Assembly: GCA_000621425.1 (NCBI GenBank)
Contig: JHYJ01000006.1
Coordinates: 186,001-250,000 of the forward strand
Reading direction: 5' to 3'
From: Lachnospiraceae bacterium AB2028
Lineage (GTDB): Bacteria; Bacillota; Clostridia; Lachnospirales; Lachnospiraceae
Length of the DNA stretch: 64,000 nucleotides
Part shown: one piece after another, positions 1 to 8,524 of the stretch
How the letters are laid out: each line of letters starts with the position of its first letter
How positions within the stretch are numbered: the stretch's first letter is position 1
The notes under the pieces: generated by a model
What the model was told of the DNA's origin: nothing
Seen by the model: only the letters and a program-made list of their open reading frames with translations
The model's database searches: none
Translations under genes and position numbers: made by a program

Positions 1-66
1 AATGTGACTGTTTATGTCAAGTCAGAAGAAACATATAGTTTTGTTGCGGTACAGGGGAAAAAATAA
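1..66 (+). CDS. C-terminal end of a secreted repeat protein (partial)
   Basis: The first 21 codons of the window form an open frame ending in TAA at 64-66. The peptide, NVTVYVKSEETYSF and onward, ending VQGKK, resembles the C-terminus of the two paralogues downstream (NTVYAGGSKFYVKGNMECKF-type ends at 3276 and 6107). I read it as the last residues of another member of the same tandem family whose body lies upstream of the window. Too short to assign more. Confidence 0.55.
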   Translation, partial: NVTVYVKSEETYSFVAVQGKK

Positions 67-149
67 AATCAGTTTTTAATGGATGATGCCGGACGGTGAG
101 GACTCGGACAGTGTGGTGAATGCCTTGAGGGGGGCAGGTTATTAGGGGA

Positions 150-755
150 ATGAAATTTAATATTAAAAAAGGGCTATTACGAATGCTGTCAGCTATACTG
201 GTGGTTATGAGTGTTCTGGCAAGTTCTGAGTTTGGAAATGGAATAAGGAATGTTCATGCGGCTGATGAACCTATTCGTCCGGATAGAGTTAATAGTGGTG
301 TAGCAATCACTGCTTATGAAAATGATTATTCAAATACTGGAATATCTGTTTTTTTCTGTCTTTATGATGAAGATGTCTCGTATTACAGTGATTTTAGCAA
401 TCGATATGTTACCCCCAATTTAAATGTGTCGAGTACTAATGGCGTTGGCAAAACAACGGTTGTAACACCTTCATCTGTTGCTGGTAAATCTGTTTCGGAA
501 TGGATCCTAAAGAAGTATTATGGTGAAGCGGCGACTGCAGGATGGGGAGCGGATTATATTCTGGTGTATCAGGCAGTTTATGATAAGACTATTACGTATA
601 GTCCGAATGGCGGAACCGGTACAGCTATTAACCGGACGGAAAGTGTAGATCTGACAAGCGGAGACGGTTCAATAACACTTTTGAGCGCGGCAGAATCAGG
701 ATTTAAGCGGGCAAATTATAAACTCAGCGGATGGAAAGAAAATAATAACTTATAA
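150..755 (+). CDS. Truncated secreted InlB-type repeat protein
   Basis: A 201-residue protein with a signal peptide (basic start, hydrophobic stretch about 10-27, likely cleavage near VHA-A about residue 37) and one Listeria/Bacteroides-type repeat at the C-terminus (about 148-200: TYSPNGGTG, then YKLSGW). The start is supported by AGGGGA just upstream of ATG 150. Family members normally carry several such repeats and MBG-like Ig modules, but this one stops in the middle of a repeat. One missing base near 752-756 would extend the repeat as L-Y-N-A-G-D-T-F, but that frame then runs straight into the signal peptide of the next gene. It therefore looks like a copy cut short by recombination within the tandem array. 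Role unknown; probably surface or secreted. Confidence 0.6.
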   Translation: MKFNIKKGLLRMLSAILVVMSVLASSEFGNGIRNVHAADEPIRPDRVNSGVAITAYENDYSNTGISVFFCLYDEDVSYYSDFSNRYVTPNLNVSSTNGVGKTTVVTPSSVAGKSVSEWILKKYYGEAATAGWGADYILVYQAVYDKTITYSPNGGTGTAINRTESVDLTSGDGSITLLSAAESGFKRANYKLSGWKENNNL

Positions 756-784
756 ACGCTGGAGATACATTTCGGAGAAAACGT

Positions 785-3276
785 ATGAGAGATAAGATGC
801 GGATAACAGGTATCGGTTTTGTAAAGAGAATCCCTTTAATTATAATGGTAATCTGTATAGCGGTGGGGCTACAGAGTGGAACGGATAAAGGGACTATGAC
901 TGTATATGCAGATGATGGTGATATCAGTCCGGGGACATTGATTGATTTTGTAGGTACTATGACATTCTATCTGTATGAGGATAAGGCGAAAGCCGGGGAT
1001 TATAGTGAAGATTACTGTGTGACCAAAAGACATGCCGGTGGAAAGATTCTGGTACCTTCGAGTGTAGGGGGATATGATGTATATGCATGGAGACCCTGTT
1101 CTTCAACGGAGTATTATGCTGTGTTGGAAAGTGAGTTCAGGTATTTCCCCGGTGAAGGAACGGGAGAGACTTTATATCAGTATCATTATAAAACTATCAA
1201 TTCTACATCTACGGTTCAAAGTTTTACATTTCCCTCAACTGCTGATTTTGTAAGACCGAATTATAAGCTTAGCGGGTGGACTACCGGAGACGGTAATAAT
1301 TTTAACCTGGGAAGTACCATTTTATTTCCGGGAATAACAACAGAGGCAGTTTTTACCGCCTGGTGGGTAGAAAAGGCAGATTCCAGTGTAAGTGTTGCTG
1401 TTAATGGGCCTATTTACGAGGGGGATCCATTAGCGGATAAGATTAGTGTAGAAAAAGTCTGGCAGACGGAACTGTCACTTTAGAGTATAAGAAAAAAGGA
1501 ACCGCAGACAGTACATATACATCGGCAGCACCTTCGACACCCGGCGAATATACGGTAAGGGCGACCCTGGCAGAAACTGCTGATTACAAATCAGCTGAAG
1601 ATACAGCGAATTTTGAGATACGGAGTAATAACCTGAACGTTTACATAATATATAACCCCAATGGCGGTACCGGAAATACAATAAGTGAGAACAAAGTGTC
1701 AGTTATGACTGCCGGTGCAGGTACGGTTACGCTGCTGTCCGAGGCGGATTTTAAAAAGACCGGTTACAAGCTGACCGGGTGGAAAGATACTGACGGAACC
1801 CAGTATGCGCTGGGAGCGGAGTGTGAGGTTTCAGAAAGCAATTATGTTCTTGCTTTTGATGCTGTCTGGACGGAGAAGAAAGCCGGCAGTGTGGATATAG
1901 ATGTAAAGAAACCGGTCTATGTCGGGGCAGATTTTAAATATGATATAGATAAGAATTCTGACGGAGATGTGACGCTGGAATATAAGAAAAAAGGCGCAAA
2001 GGACGAAGATTACAGCAAGAAAGTTCCAACTGAACCCGGAACATATACCGTAAGGGCAAGCCTTGAAGAAACAGATGACTACACCTTGGCTGTGGATACA
2101 GCAGACTTCGAGATAACATACTTGTCTGCACCGGAGAATCCGTATTCTTATCAGGAGGTAAAAAACAGCACAGGTACAGTTACCGACCTGAAAATTTTAC
2201 CTGCTGAAGGATACAGTGTAGGTATATCAGTTACGGATTCTTTTGGGGCATCAGTGCTATATTCAGCTGTCGTGACATCAGGCGGGGTATATTTAAAGAA
2301 TATTGATAATAAGGGCATAACTGATAAGATAGCTCTTAATGAGTATACCGCAAAAGATACCCCAAAGATAACGGTACCGGAAAAAACATACTATGGAACC
2401 GGTTTTAGTGTTACGGCTATATCTTTGTCACCGGCAGAAAAAACCATTACTTATAAAAAAGCAGGGGCACCCGACAGTGCCTATTCAGCTACTGTGCCTA
2501 CTGCACCCGGAGATTATGTGGTAAGACTAAGTGCACCGGCATCCGGATTTTATGCAGCTGTTAACGAAACGAAGAATTTCTCAATTGTATATTTGGAAGC
2601 ACCTTCTGATAAGGCATACCTGGATGGCAAAAAGGGAAATGATGGGTGGTTCAAATCAGATGTTGAGATAAAGGCTCCGAAGGGGTATCTCATAAGCACT
2701 ACACTTGGAACTGGATATACTGATTCAATAGAGTGGAGCGACAAGATAAAGAAGCTTTATTATAGGCGTGATGACGGAGCTATGACCGATGCGGTGGATT
2801 TTGACCCTTCTGCAAAGATTGATATGAAGGCACCGGTAGCAAAATTTGACAGCAGTCTCGGAATAAATAACCCGAGCGGAACTGTAAAGGTTACAATGGA
2901 TAATCTTACATTCACACTTGAAGATGACAATCTGGAAAAAGTGACTGTAAATAATAAGCCATATGATGTCTCAAAAGGAAAATGCGTTATAAGACTTGAT
3001 TCAGGTTCTGATACTGAATCCTGGATCGTGGTGGCAACGGATAAGGCAGGTAATAGCTATACGTTTACTATAGAATTGTCACCCCAGTGGATGTCCAATA
3101 ACACAATGCCGGCAGGCCGTGTGGTTACTCTTAAGTCGAATATCGAGTATTCCTTTGCGGGCGACGGTGACTGGATGGTAGAAATTGAAGGCAAGGTAGA
3201 CAATACTGTCTATGCCGGTGGCAGTAAGTTCTATGTAAAAGGAAACATGGAGTGCAAGTTCGTAAAGAAATCGTAG
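785..3276 (+). pseudogene. Secreted InlB/MBG-repeat protein, frameshifted
   Basis: Two open frames that belong to one gene. The first, 785-1483, encodes a signal peptide (cleavage near VYA-DDG, about residue 43), one InlB-type repeat and the start of an MBG-like Ig module. The second, ending at 3276, continues the same module in the -1 frame and adds another InlB repeat, two MBG-like modules and the long C-terminal domain of the paralogue at 3429. Coding similarity in the second frame extends upstream of its first ATG (1696) to about 1457 (SLADGTVTLEYKKKG). The break falls in the A-run 1452-1456: with six A's the reading is VEKSLADGTVTL and the gene is open for about 830 codons. It may be a true pseudogene, a phase-variable tract or a sequencing error. 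The ribosome site CGGAG precedes ATG 785. Confidence 0.75.
2590..3275 (+). repeat. Long direct repeat, copy 1
   Basis: The 3' part of the frameshifted gene matches 5410-6095 nearly base for base, for example the stretch encoding YLDGKKGxDGWFKSDVEIKA and the stretch encoding KFDSSLGINNPSGTVKVT. Differences are mostly silent third-position changes, which points to recent duplication or gene conversion. Confidence 0.8.
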
Positions 3277-3343
3277 AATGCCCGAAAAGCCATAAATGTA
3301 ACATGAAGCAGGGTTAAAGAAGAGAATACATTGTGATATTATA

Positions 3344-3370
3344 GTAGCGGCTGACAGAGTCAGTCGCTAT
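3344..3370 (+). terminator. Hairpin between the two surface-protein genes
   Basis: AGCGGCTGAC, loop AGA, GTCAGTCGCT forms a 10-bp stem with one G-T pair, at 3346-3368, followed by a weak T-containing tail (ATTGTTATA). It probably ends transcription of the frameshifted gene; the poor T-run lowers confidence. Confidence 0.5.
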
Positions 3371-3428
3371 TGTTATATATAAGCAAAGCAATTAATAAAG
3401 GCGGATTCTGATAGGGGGATGATAGCTA

Positions 3429-6107
3429 ATGTTTTATGGTAAGTGCAAAAAAAAGAACATATTGCGTATGGTACTATCAGCGTTCATTATGCTGTGCTTA
3501 TTGTTCATCACAAATTTTCTATGCATACACACAAGTGTATATGCAGCTTCGGAATTCGATCTTTATCTCTCCGGAACACTGACCCCTGGAGCTACCCTTA
3601 CGGCAACTCCGCCCACAGGCAGTTTAACTGAATCTTGGGCCGGAACATATATCGTTTTTTGCGAACATGAGGCAATGGCACAGAATGCTTACAATTCGGT
3701 AGGAACCAATACGGATTCGATATCTGATGCTATAGATAGTATTAATGCTTGCGAAGGAGAAAAAAGAGTATTAGAAGTTAATTATGTTAGTGGCTCTTCT
3801 GTAACTGTTCCCAGTGGAAGTCATATAAAATCATGGAAAATGTATAGATCTCAAAAAAAAGTGCGGGGGCCGCTTCCGGCAATGTCTAATCTGGCTCCTT
3901 ATATTTTTCTTGTTGTCTATGTTGCCGAATACGAAACTACAATAAATTATTACTCAAATGATGGAGAAAATCAGACTTATACAGATACAGTAACAACCAC
4001 CTTTGCTGACGCTAGTTCGGGTAGTTCATTCACTCTGGCTGCAGATGATACTTTTTCAAGGACCGGATATAGTCTTGTTAAATGGAAAGAACGTGGAGGT
4101 GGTGACTTTGAGTATGAACCCGGTTCCAGTTATGGGTTCGGCAACCCTACAACGTATAGTTTTGATGCAGTCTGGGAACCTTTGTCTTCCGTTACGGTAA
4201 AAGTGCATTATAATCCGAACGGCGGAGATGGTTCAACGGTAACACAGACTGAAAATGTGGACCTTGACCCCGGCGCACCTGAAACGGGTGATTTTCGCTT
4301 ATGGAATACAACAGAAATGACGCGGGATGGCTACAGGCTTGTAGGCTGGCAGGCTTCTGATGGTAATGCTTATTCTTTAGGGGAATCTTACGAGTTTTCG
4401 TCAGATGTTACGGACATATACTTTGATGCAATATGGGAGGAGCTTCCTATAATTAATATCCCGGTAACCTACAGACCAAACGGTGGAAGTGGGACTGTTA
4501 TAAGCGAAAATGAGGAAGTGCAGCTGGATATATATGATGAAGGAAGTTTTACGCTTCGGGCTTCAGCAGATTTTACACGGCCTGGTTATAAGCTTACCGG
4601 TTGGAAGGATCAGGACGGCATGGAATACGACCTGGGGGATACATATGATGTTGTTTTGATGTCGGACCCGCTTACGTTTGATGCCATATGGACAGAGAAG
4701 ATTAAGGGAACCGTTGATATAGATATAAAGAAGCCTGTTTATGTAGGGGCTGAGATAAAATACGATATAGATAAGAATTCAAAAGGCGATGTAACAGTAG
4801 AATATAAGAAAAAGGATGAAAAGGACGAAAAGTATTCCAAGAAAGTGCCTACGGAACCCGGAAAATACACGGTAAGGGCAACGCTTGAAGAGACTGACGA
4901 GTATACTGCGGCGGAAGATACTTCAGAGTTTGATATCGATTATCTGGCTGCACCCGATAATCCCTATTCGTATCGGGAGGTTAAGAACAGCGCAGGGACA
5001 GTTACGGATGTGAAGGTTATTCCTGCAGAAGGATACAGCATATCGTCTTCTGCTGATGCGGATTTTGCGTCATCAATATCCTATACAGCGGTAAAAGCGG
5101 CAGGTGGTTCTGTTTACCTGAAGCGCGAAAAGGATAAGGCTATTACCGCGGCTGTTAAGATTACGGAGTATCATCTGGAAGATACAATTAAACTAACCGT
5201 TCCGTCAAAAATCTACTATGGTACGGAACTGAAAGTTACTGCCTCGTCATTATCGCCTGCGAAAAAGGTAATTGAATACAAAAAGGCAGGTGCACCTGAT
5301 AATGCTTATTCAGCAACGGTGCCCACCACTCCTGGGGATTATATCGTAAGATTCAGTGCACCTGAATCGGGATTATATCTTGCCGTAAATGAAACTAAGA
5401 ATTTCTCGATAGTATATCTGGAGACACCCTCTGATAAGGCGTACCTGGATGGCAAAAAGGGAGATGACGGGTGGTTCAAATCTGATGTTGAGATAAAGGC
5501 TCCGAAGGGGTATCTCATAAGCACCACGCTTGGAACCGGCTATACGGATTCCATAGAGTGGAGCGATAAGATAAAGAAACTTTATTATCAGCGTGATGAC
5601 GGAGCTATGACCGATGCGGTGGATTTTGACCCTTCTGCAAAGATTGATATGAAGGCACCGGTAGCAAAGTTTGACAGCAGTCTCGGAATAAATAACCCGA
5701 GCGGAACTGTAAAGGTTACCCTGGATAACCTTACATTCACTCTTGAAGATGATAATCTGGAAAAGGTGACTGTGAACGGTAAGCCATATGATGTCTCAAA
5801 AGGAAAATGCGTCATAAGTCTTGATTCAGGTTCTGATACTGAGTCCTGGACCGTGGTAGCAACTGATAAGGCAGGAAACAGCTACACATTCACCGTAGAG
5901 CTTTCCCCCCAGTGGATGTCTAACAACGTAATGCCGGCAGGCCGTGTGGTAACCCTTAAGTCGAATATCGAGTATTCTTTTTCCGGCGAAGGCGAGTGGA
6001 TGGTTGAAATCGACGGTAAGGTAGATGATACTGTATATGCCGGCGGTAATAAGTTCTTTGTAAAAGGAAACATGGAGTGTAAGTTCGTAAAGAAAACTGA
6101 AGCTTAG
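3429..6107 (+). CDS. Secreted InlB/MBG-repeat surface protein
   Basis: An intact 892-residue member of the tandem family. It has a signal peptide (1-39, cleavage after SVYA) and an N-terminal region of about 130 residues unlike the other copies. Three Listeria/Bacteroides (InlB B-repeat-like) repeats follow at about 169-255, 257-340 and 343-425, each with the pattern (N/Y)xNGG ... GYxLxGW ... FDAxW. MBG-like Ig modules lie at about 427-500 and 585-660, and a C-terminal domain of about 220 residues is nearly identical to the preceding gene. No LPXTG motif, terminal membrane anchor or catalytic motif is visible, so it is probably released or held non-covalently. Such repeats are usual in adhesins and other extracellular proteins of gut and rumen bacteria; the actual ligand is unknown. 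GGGGGAT precedes ATG 3429. Confidence 0.8.
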   Translation: MFYGKCKKKNILRMVLSAFIMLCLLFITNFLCIHTSVYAASEFDLYLSGTLTPGATLTATPPTGSLTESWAGTYIVFCEHEAMAQNAYNSVGTNTDSISDAIDSINACEGEKRVLEVNYVSGSSVTVPSGSHIKSWKMYRSQKKVRGPLPAMSNLAPYIFLVVYVAEYETTINYYSNDGENQTYTDTVTTTFADASSGSSFTLAADDTFSRTGYSLVKWKERGGGDFEYEPGSSYGFGNPTTYSFDAVWEPLSSVTVKVHYNPNGGDGSTVTQTENVDLDPGAPETGDFRLWNTTEMTRDGYRLVGWQASDGNAYSLGESYEFSSDVTDIYFDAIWEELPIINIPVTYRPNGGSGTVISENEEVQLDIYDEGSFTLRASADFTRPGYKLTGWKDQDGMEYDLGDTYDVVLMSDPLTFDAIWTEKIKGTVDIDIKKPVYVGAEIKYDIDKNSKGDVTVEYKKKDEKDEKYSKKVPTEPGKYTVRATLEETDEYTAAEDTSEFDIDYLAAPDNPYSYREVKNSAGTVTDVKVIPAEGYSISSSADADFASSISYTAVKAAGGSVYLKREKDKAITAAVKITEYHLEDTIKLTVPSKIYYGTELKVTASSLSPAKKVIEYKKAGAPDNAYSATVPTTPGDYIVRFSAPESGLYLAVNETKNFSIVYLETPSDKAYLDGKKGDDGWFKSDVEIKAPKGYLISTTLGTGYTDSIEWSDKIKKLYYQRDDGAMTDAVDFDPSAKIDMKAPVAKFDSSLGINNPSGTVKVTLDNLTFTLEDDNLEKVTVNGKPYDVSKGKCVISLDSGSDTESWTVVATDKAGNSYTFTVELSPQWMSNNVMPAGRVVTLKSNIEYSFSGEGEWMVEIDGKVDDTVYAGGNKFFVKGNMECKFVKKTEA
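5410..6095 (+). repeat. Long direct repeat, copy 2
   Basis: The partner of the repeat at 2590-3275, inside the 3' end of the intact surface-protein gene. Same orientation, offset about 2.8 kb. Recombination between the copies would delete one gene or create chimeras. Confidence 0.8.
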
Positions 6108-6126
6108 AGTAAGAGGAACATTCTAA

Positions 6127-8058
6127 ATGAAGGAAAAAATAAACAAAAGTGAAATAATCTATGACATACTGTTCATGATCCTTGCGGCAGTGCTTGTCTT
6201 CATACTCACGATCACAAATTCATTTTCCAGACTGGATTACCTGGCAACGGATGCACTGTACCAGACCCCTCGAGGTGTGTCGAGCAAGATTAAGATAATA
6301 GGCATTGATGAGAATACACTTGAAAAATATGGCCCCATAAATACCTGGTCGCGTTCAATCTATGCAGACCTGATCAAAAAGCTTACTGAAGATCCGGAAA
6401 ATGAACCGGATATCATAGGTTTCGATATACAGTTTTCCGGTCATGTGGATGAGGCAGGGGACACGGCTTTTGCCGAGGCTGCCAGGGAATATGGCAATGC
6501 GGTGGTTGTAGGCCAGTTTAAATATGATGACAGGCCTTTGCGTGATCCCAACGGTAATATCTATTACGCCGTAAAAGATATTTATCTTCCTTTTCAGGAA
6601 CTTGCAGATGAGTGTTACATGGGATACTCAAACGTTTCTCAGGATTCTGACGGAACAGTGCGCCGTATAACAACGGAAACAGAGTACAATGGTACCGTTT
6701 ATAGAAGTTTCCCTTGGATGATATATAAGAAATACAGTGAGAATCAGCATGTAGAGCCCCTTGCTTATTCCAAGGATCAGTACGGTAGGTCCATAATAGA
6801 CTATTCCGGTCGTCCTGGTGACTATGAGTATGTTCCGTTGGTAGATGTACTGGAGGGGAAAATAGATCCCAGGGCATTCTCCAACTGCATTGTACTGGTA
6901 GGTGCATATGCTCCGGGCATGATGGATAATTTTAATGTACCCACCGGCGGAACAAAGCAGATGTACGGAGTGGAGATACACGCGAACATCTTGCAGGCTT
7001 TCATGCAGAACCGTTTCTCAGTAAACGGAAATCCCTACCTCTATGCAATCATATTTGCGATAGTAGCAGCCCTGCTGGTACTGGTATTTAGAAGGCTTCA
7101 TGTAGTCATTGCATCAATTGCTGCTGTACTTATGATAGTAGCGGAAGTGATGTTCGGTGTCATGATGCACAATAATAAGGGCATAGTCATCAGCATCATT
7201 TATTTTCCGATAGTTGTCATTGTATTTTATGTGTACAGTCTCGCTAAACGGTATATACAGGAATACAGGAACAAAGCCAGGATACTTCAGGCTTTTAGCA
7301 AATATGTGGCACCTCAGATCATTGAGGAAATTGCACGGACAGGAACATATAAGGTAAGTCTTGGTGGCGAGAGCCGCGACATATCGGCATTATTCGTTGA
7401 TATACGAGGCTTCACTACCATGTCTGAGGCTTTAAGCCCCGAAGATGTAGTGGCCATCCTGAACCAGTACCTTGCCCTTACTACCAAGGCTGTTTTTGAC
7501 AATCTTGGCACCCTGGATAAGTTCGTGGGTGACTGTACCATGGCAGTATTTAATTCGCCCTTCGATCTGGATGACTACGAGTTCAAGAGTGTATGTGCGG
7601 CTATGGATATCGCAATGGGAAGCGAACCCTTGAATCAGAAGATCGAGGAACAGTTCGGCCGGAAGATAGGTTTCGGTGTGGGTGTAAACTGCGGACCTGC
7701 CGTTACAGGTAACATCGGATGCGATTTCCGTATGGACTATACGGCTATAGGTGATACCGTAAATACTGCGGCCAGACTTGAAGCGAATGCCGGAGCCGGT
7801 AAGGTATATATAAGTGATGTGCTTTATGCCCGTGTAAAGGAAAGAGTGGATGTAGAGGAAGTCGGAGTCATACCTCTCAAGGGTAAGAAAAACGGTGTGG
7901 TTGTTTATTCTGTGACGGCAGTGCACAAGGATATACCTGCTCCTGATCCGGAGGAAATGGCAAGGCGCAGGGCTCTTTACTGTGTGGCAGGAAACATGCC
8001 GGAGAATGAGAATGCTGAGAATGAGGCTGAAGGTGAAAATAAGTCAGTTGAAGGCTGA
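6127..8058 (+). CDS. CHASE2-domain class III adenylate cyclase
   Basis: A 643-residue membrane protein. It has an N-terminal membrane helix (12-30), an extracytoplasmic CHASE2 sensor (about 35-290), three membrane helices (about 303-321, 327-347, 353-373) and a cytoplasmic class III cyclase domain (about 410-590). Catalytic residues are in place: metal-binding D425 (LFVDIRGFT) and D469 (KFVGD), base-contacting K465 and T539, and N546/R550 in GDTVNTAARLE for transition-state binding. It should make cAMP from ATP as a homodimer in response to an external signal. Guanylate cyclase activity cannot be excluded from sequence, although the K/T pair fits ATP. The tail (600-643) is acidic and disordered. 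The gene starts 19 bases after the surface-protein gene and may be cotranscribed with it. No CRP-like regulator is in the window. Confidence 0.9.
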   Translation: MKEKINKSEIIYDILFMILAAVLVFILTITNSFSRLDYLATDALYQTPRGVSSKIKIIGIDENTLEKYGPINTWSRSIYADLIKKLTEDPENEPDIIGFDIQFSGHVDEAGDTAFAEAAREYGNAVVVGQFKYDDRPLRDPNGNIYYAVKDIYLPFQELADECYMGYSNVSQDSDGTVRRITTETEYNGTVYRSFPWMIYKKYSENQHVEPLAYSKDQYGRSIIDYSGRPGDYEYVPLVDVLEGKIDPRAFSNCIVLVGAYAPGMMDNFNVPTGGTKQMYGVEIHANILQAFMQNRFSVNGNPYLYAIIFAIVAALLVLVFRRLHVVIASIAAVLMIVAEVMFGVMMHNNKGIVISIIYFPIVVIVFYVYSLAKRYIQEYRNKARILQAFSKYVAPQIIEEIARTGTYKVSLGGESRDISALFVDIRGFTTMSEALSPEDVVAILNQYLALTTKAVFDNLGTLDKFVGDCTMAVFNSPFDLDDYEFKSVCAAMDIAMGSEPLNQKIEEQFGRKIGFGVGVNCGPAVTGNIGCDFRMDYTAIGDTVNTAARLEANAGAGKVYISDVLYARVKERVDVEEVGVIPLKGKKNGVVVYSVTAVHKDIPAPDPEEMARRRALYCVAGNMPENENAENEAEGENKSVEG

Positions 8059-8140
8059 AGCGTAAATATATTATAATAATGCTGGTGGTTATGCCGCATA
8101 AATGCTGCAAGAACAAAGTGTTCGTTATGGAGGGGATAAT

Positions 8141-8524
8141 ATGAAAATGACAAAGAAGAAAGCGTCCGTTTTCGGAATGGCAGCCGTGACGCTTTTCAGT
8201 GTCGGGGGTTTTAGTGCCTGCGGACAGGGTGCAGATGTGCCTGCAGTTTACGGTCCGCCTACTGATTTTGGCATAGAAGACAATCAGCAGGAAGATGTCT
8301 ATGGTCCCCCTGTGGATTTTGATATTGATATAGATGATAATGAACCAGCCGCTGTTTATGGTCCGCCTGCTGACTTTGAGATGGAGGAGAGTGAGGACGA
8401 TACCGTGTCGGATGATTTCGCTACAGTGAGCGATAATGAGGAACCTCCGCTGTACGGTCCGCCTGAAGAAGTGGATGTCGATAATAATGAAAATGCCGAT
8501 GTCTATGGACCTCCTGTGGAATAA
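8141..8524 (+). CDS. YGPP-repeat lipoprotein, candidate radical SAM substrate
   Basis: A 127-residue protein starting at ATG 8141 behind GGAGGGG; an upstream in-frame start at 8102 has no ribosome site. Residues 1-27 form a lipoprotein signal with lipobox FSAC (Cys27). The rest is acidic (D/E/N rich) and has five copies of the motif YGPP, with Tyr at residues 37, 54, 73, 105 and 122. Three are followed by x-D-F and the last ends the protein as YGPPVE. The stop codon overlaps the start of the radical SAM/SPASM gene (TAATG), so the two are translationally coupled. Repeated short motifs next to a SPASM enzyme are typical of ribosomally made peptides modified at each repeat; here Tyr or the neighbouring residues would be the targets (inference). 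The lipoprotein signal suggests the modified product is displayed on the outer face of the membrane. I do not recognise a named family. Confidence 0.8.
   Translation: MKMTKKKASVFGMAAVTLFSVGGFSACGQGADVPAVYGPPTDFGIEDNQQEDVYGPPVDFDIDIDDNEPAAVYGPPADFEMEESEDDTVSDDFATVSDNEEPPLYGPPEEVDVDNNENADVYGPPVE

Noticed and set aside
1440-1483. Programmed -1 ribosomal frameshifting in the surface-protein gene
   Set aside because: GAAAAAG lacks a full X-XXY-YYZ slippery heptamer in the right frame and I see no strong downstream stem. A missing A is simpler.
2800-3250. Insertion sequence or transposon as cause of the near-identical repeats
   Set aside because: The repeats are the coding 3' ends of paralogous genes, with no transposase, terminal inverted repeats or target duplications.
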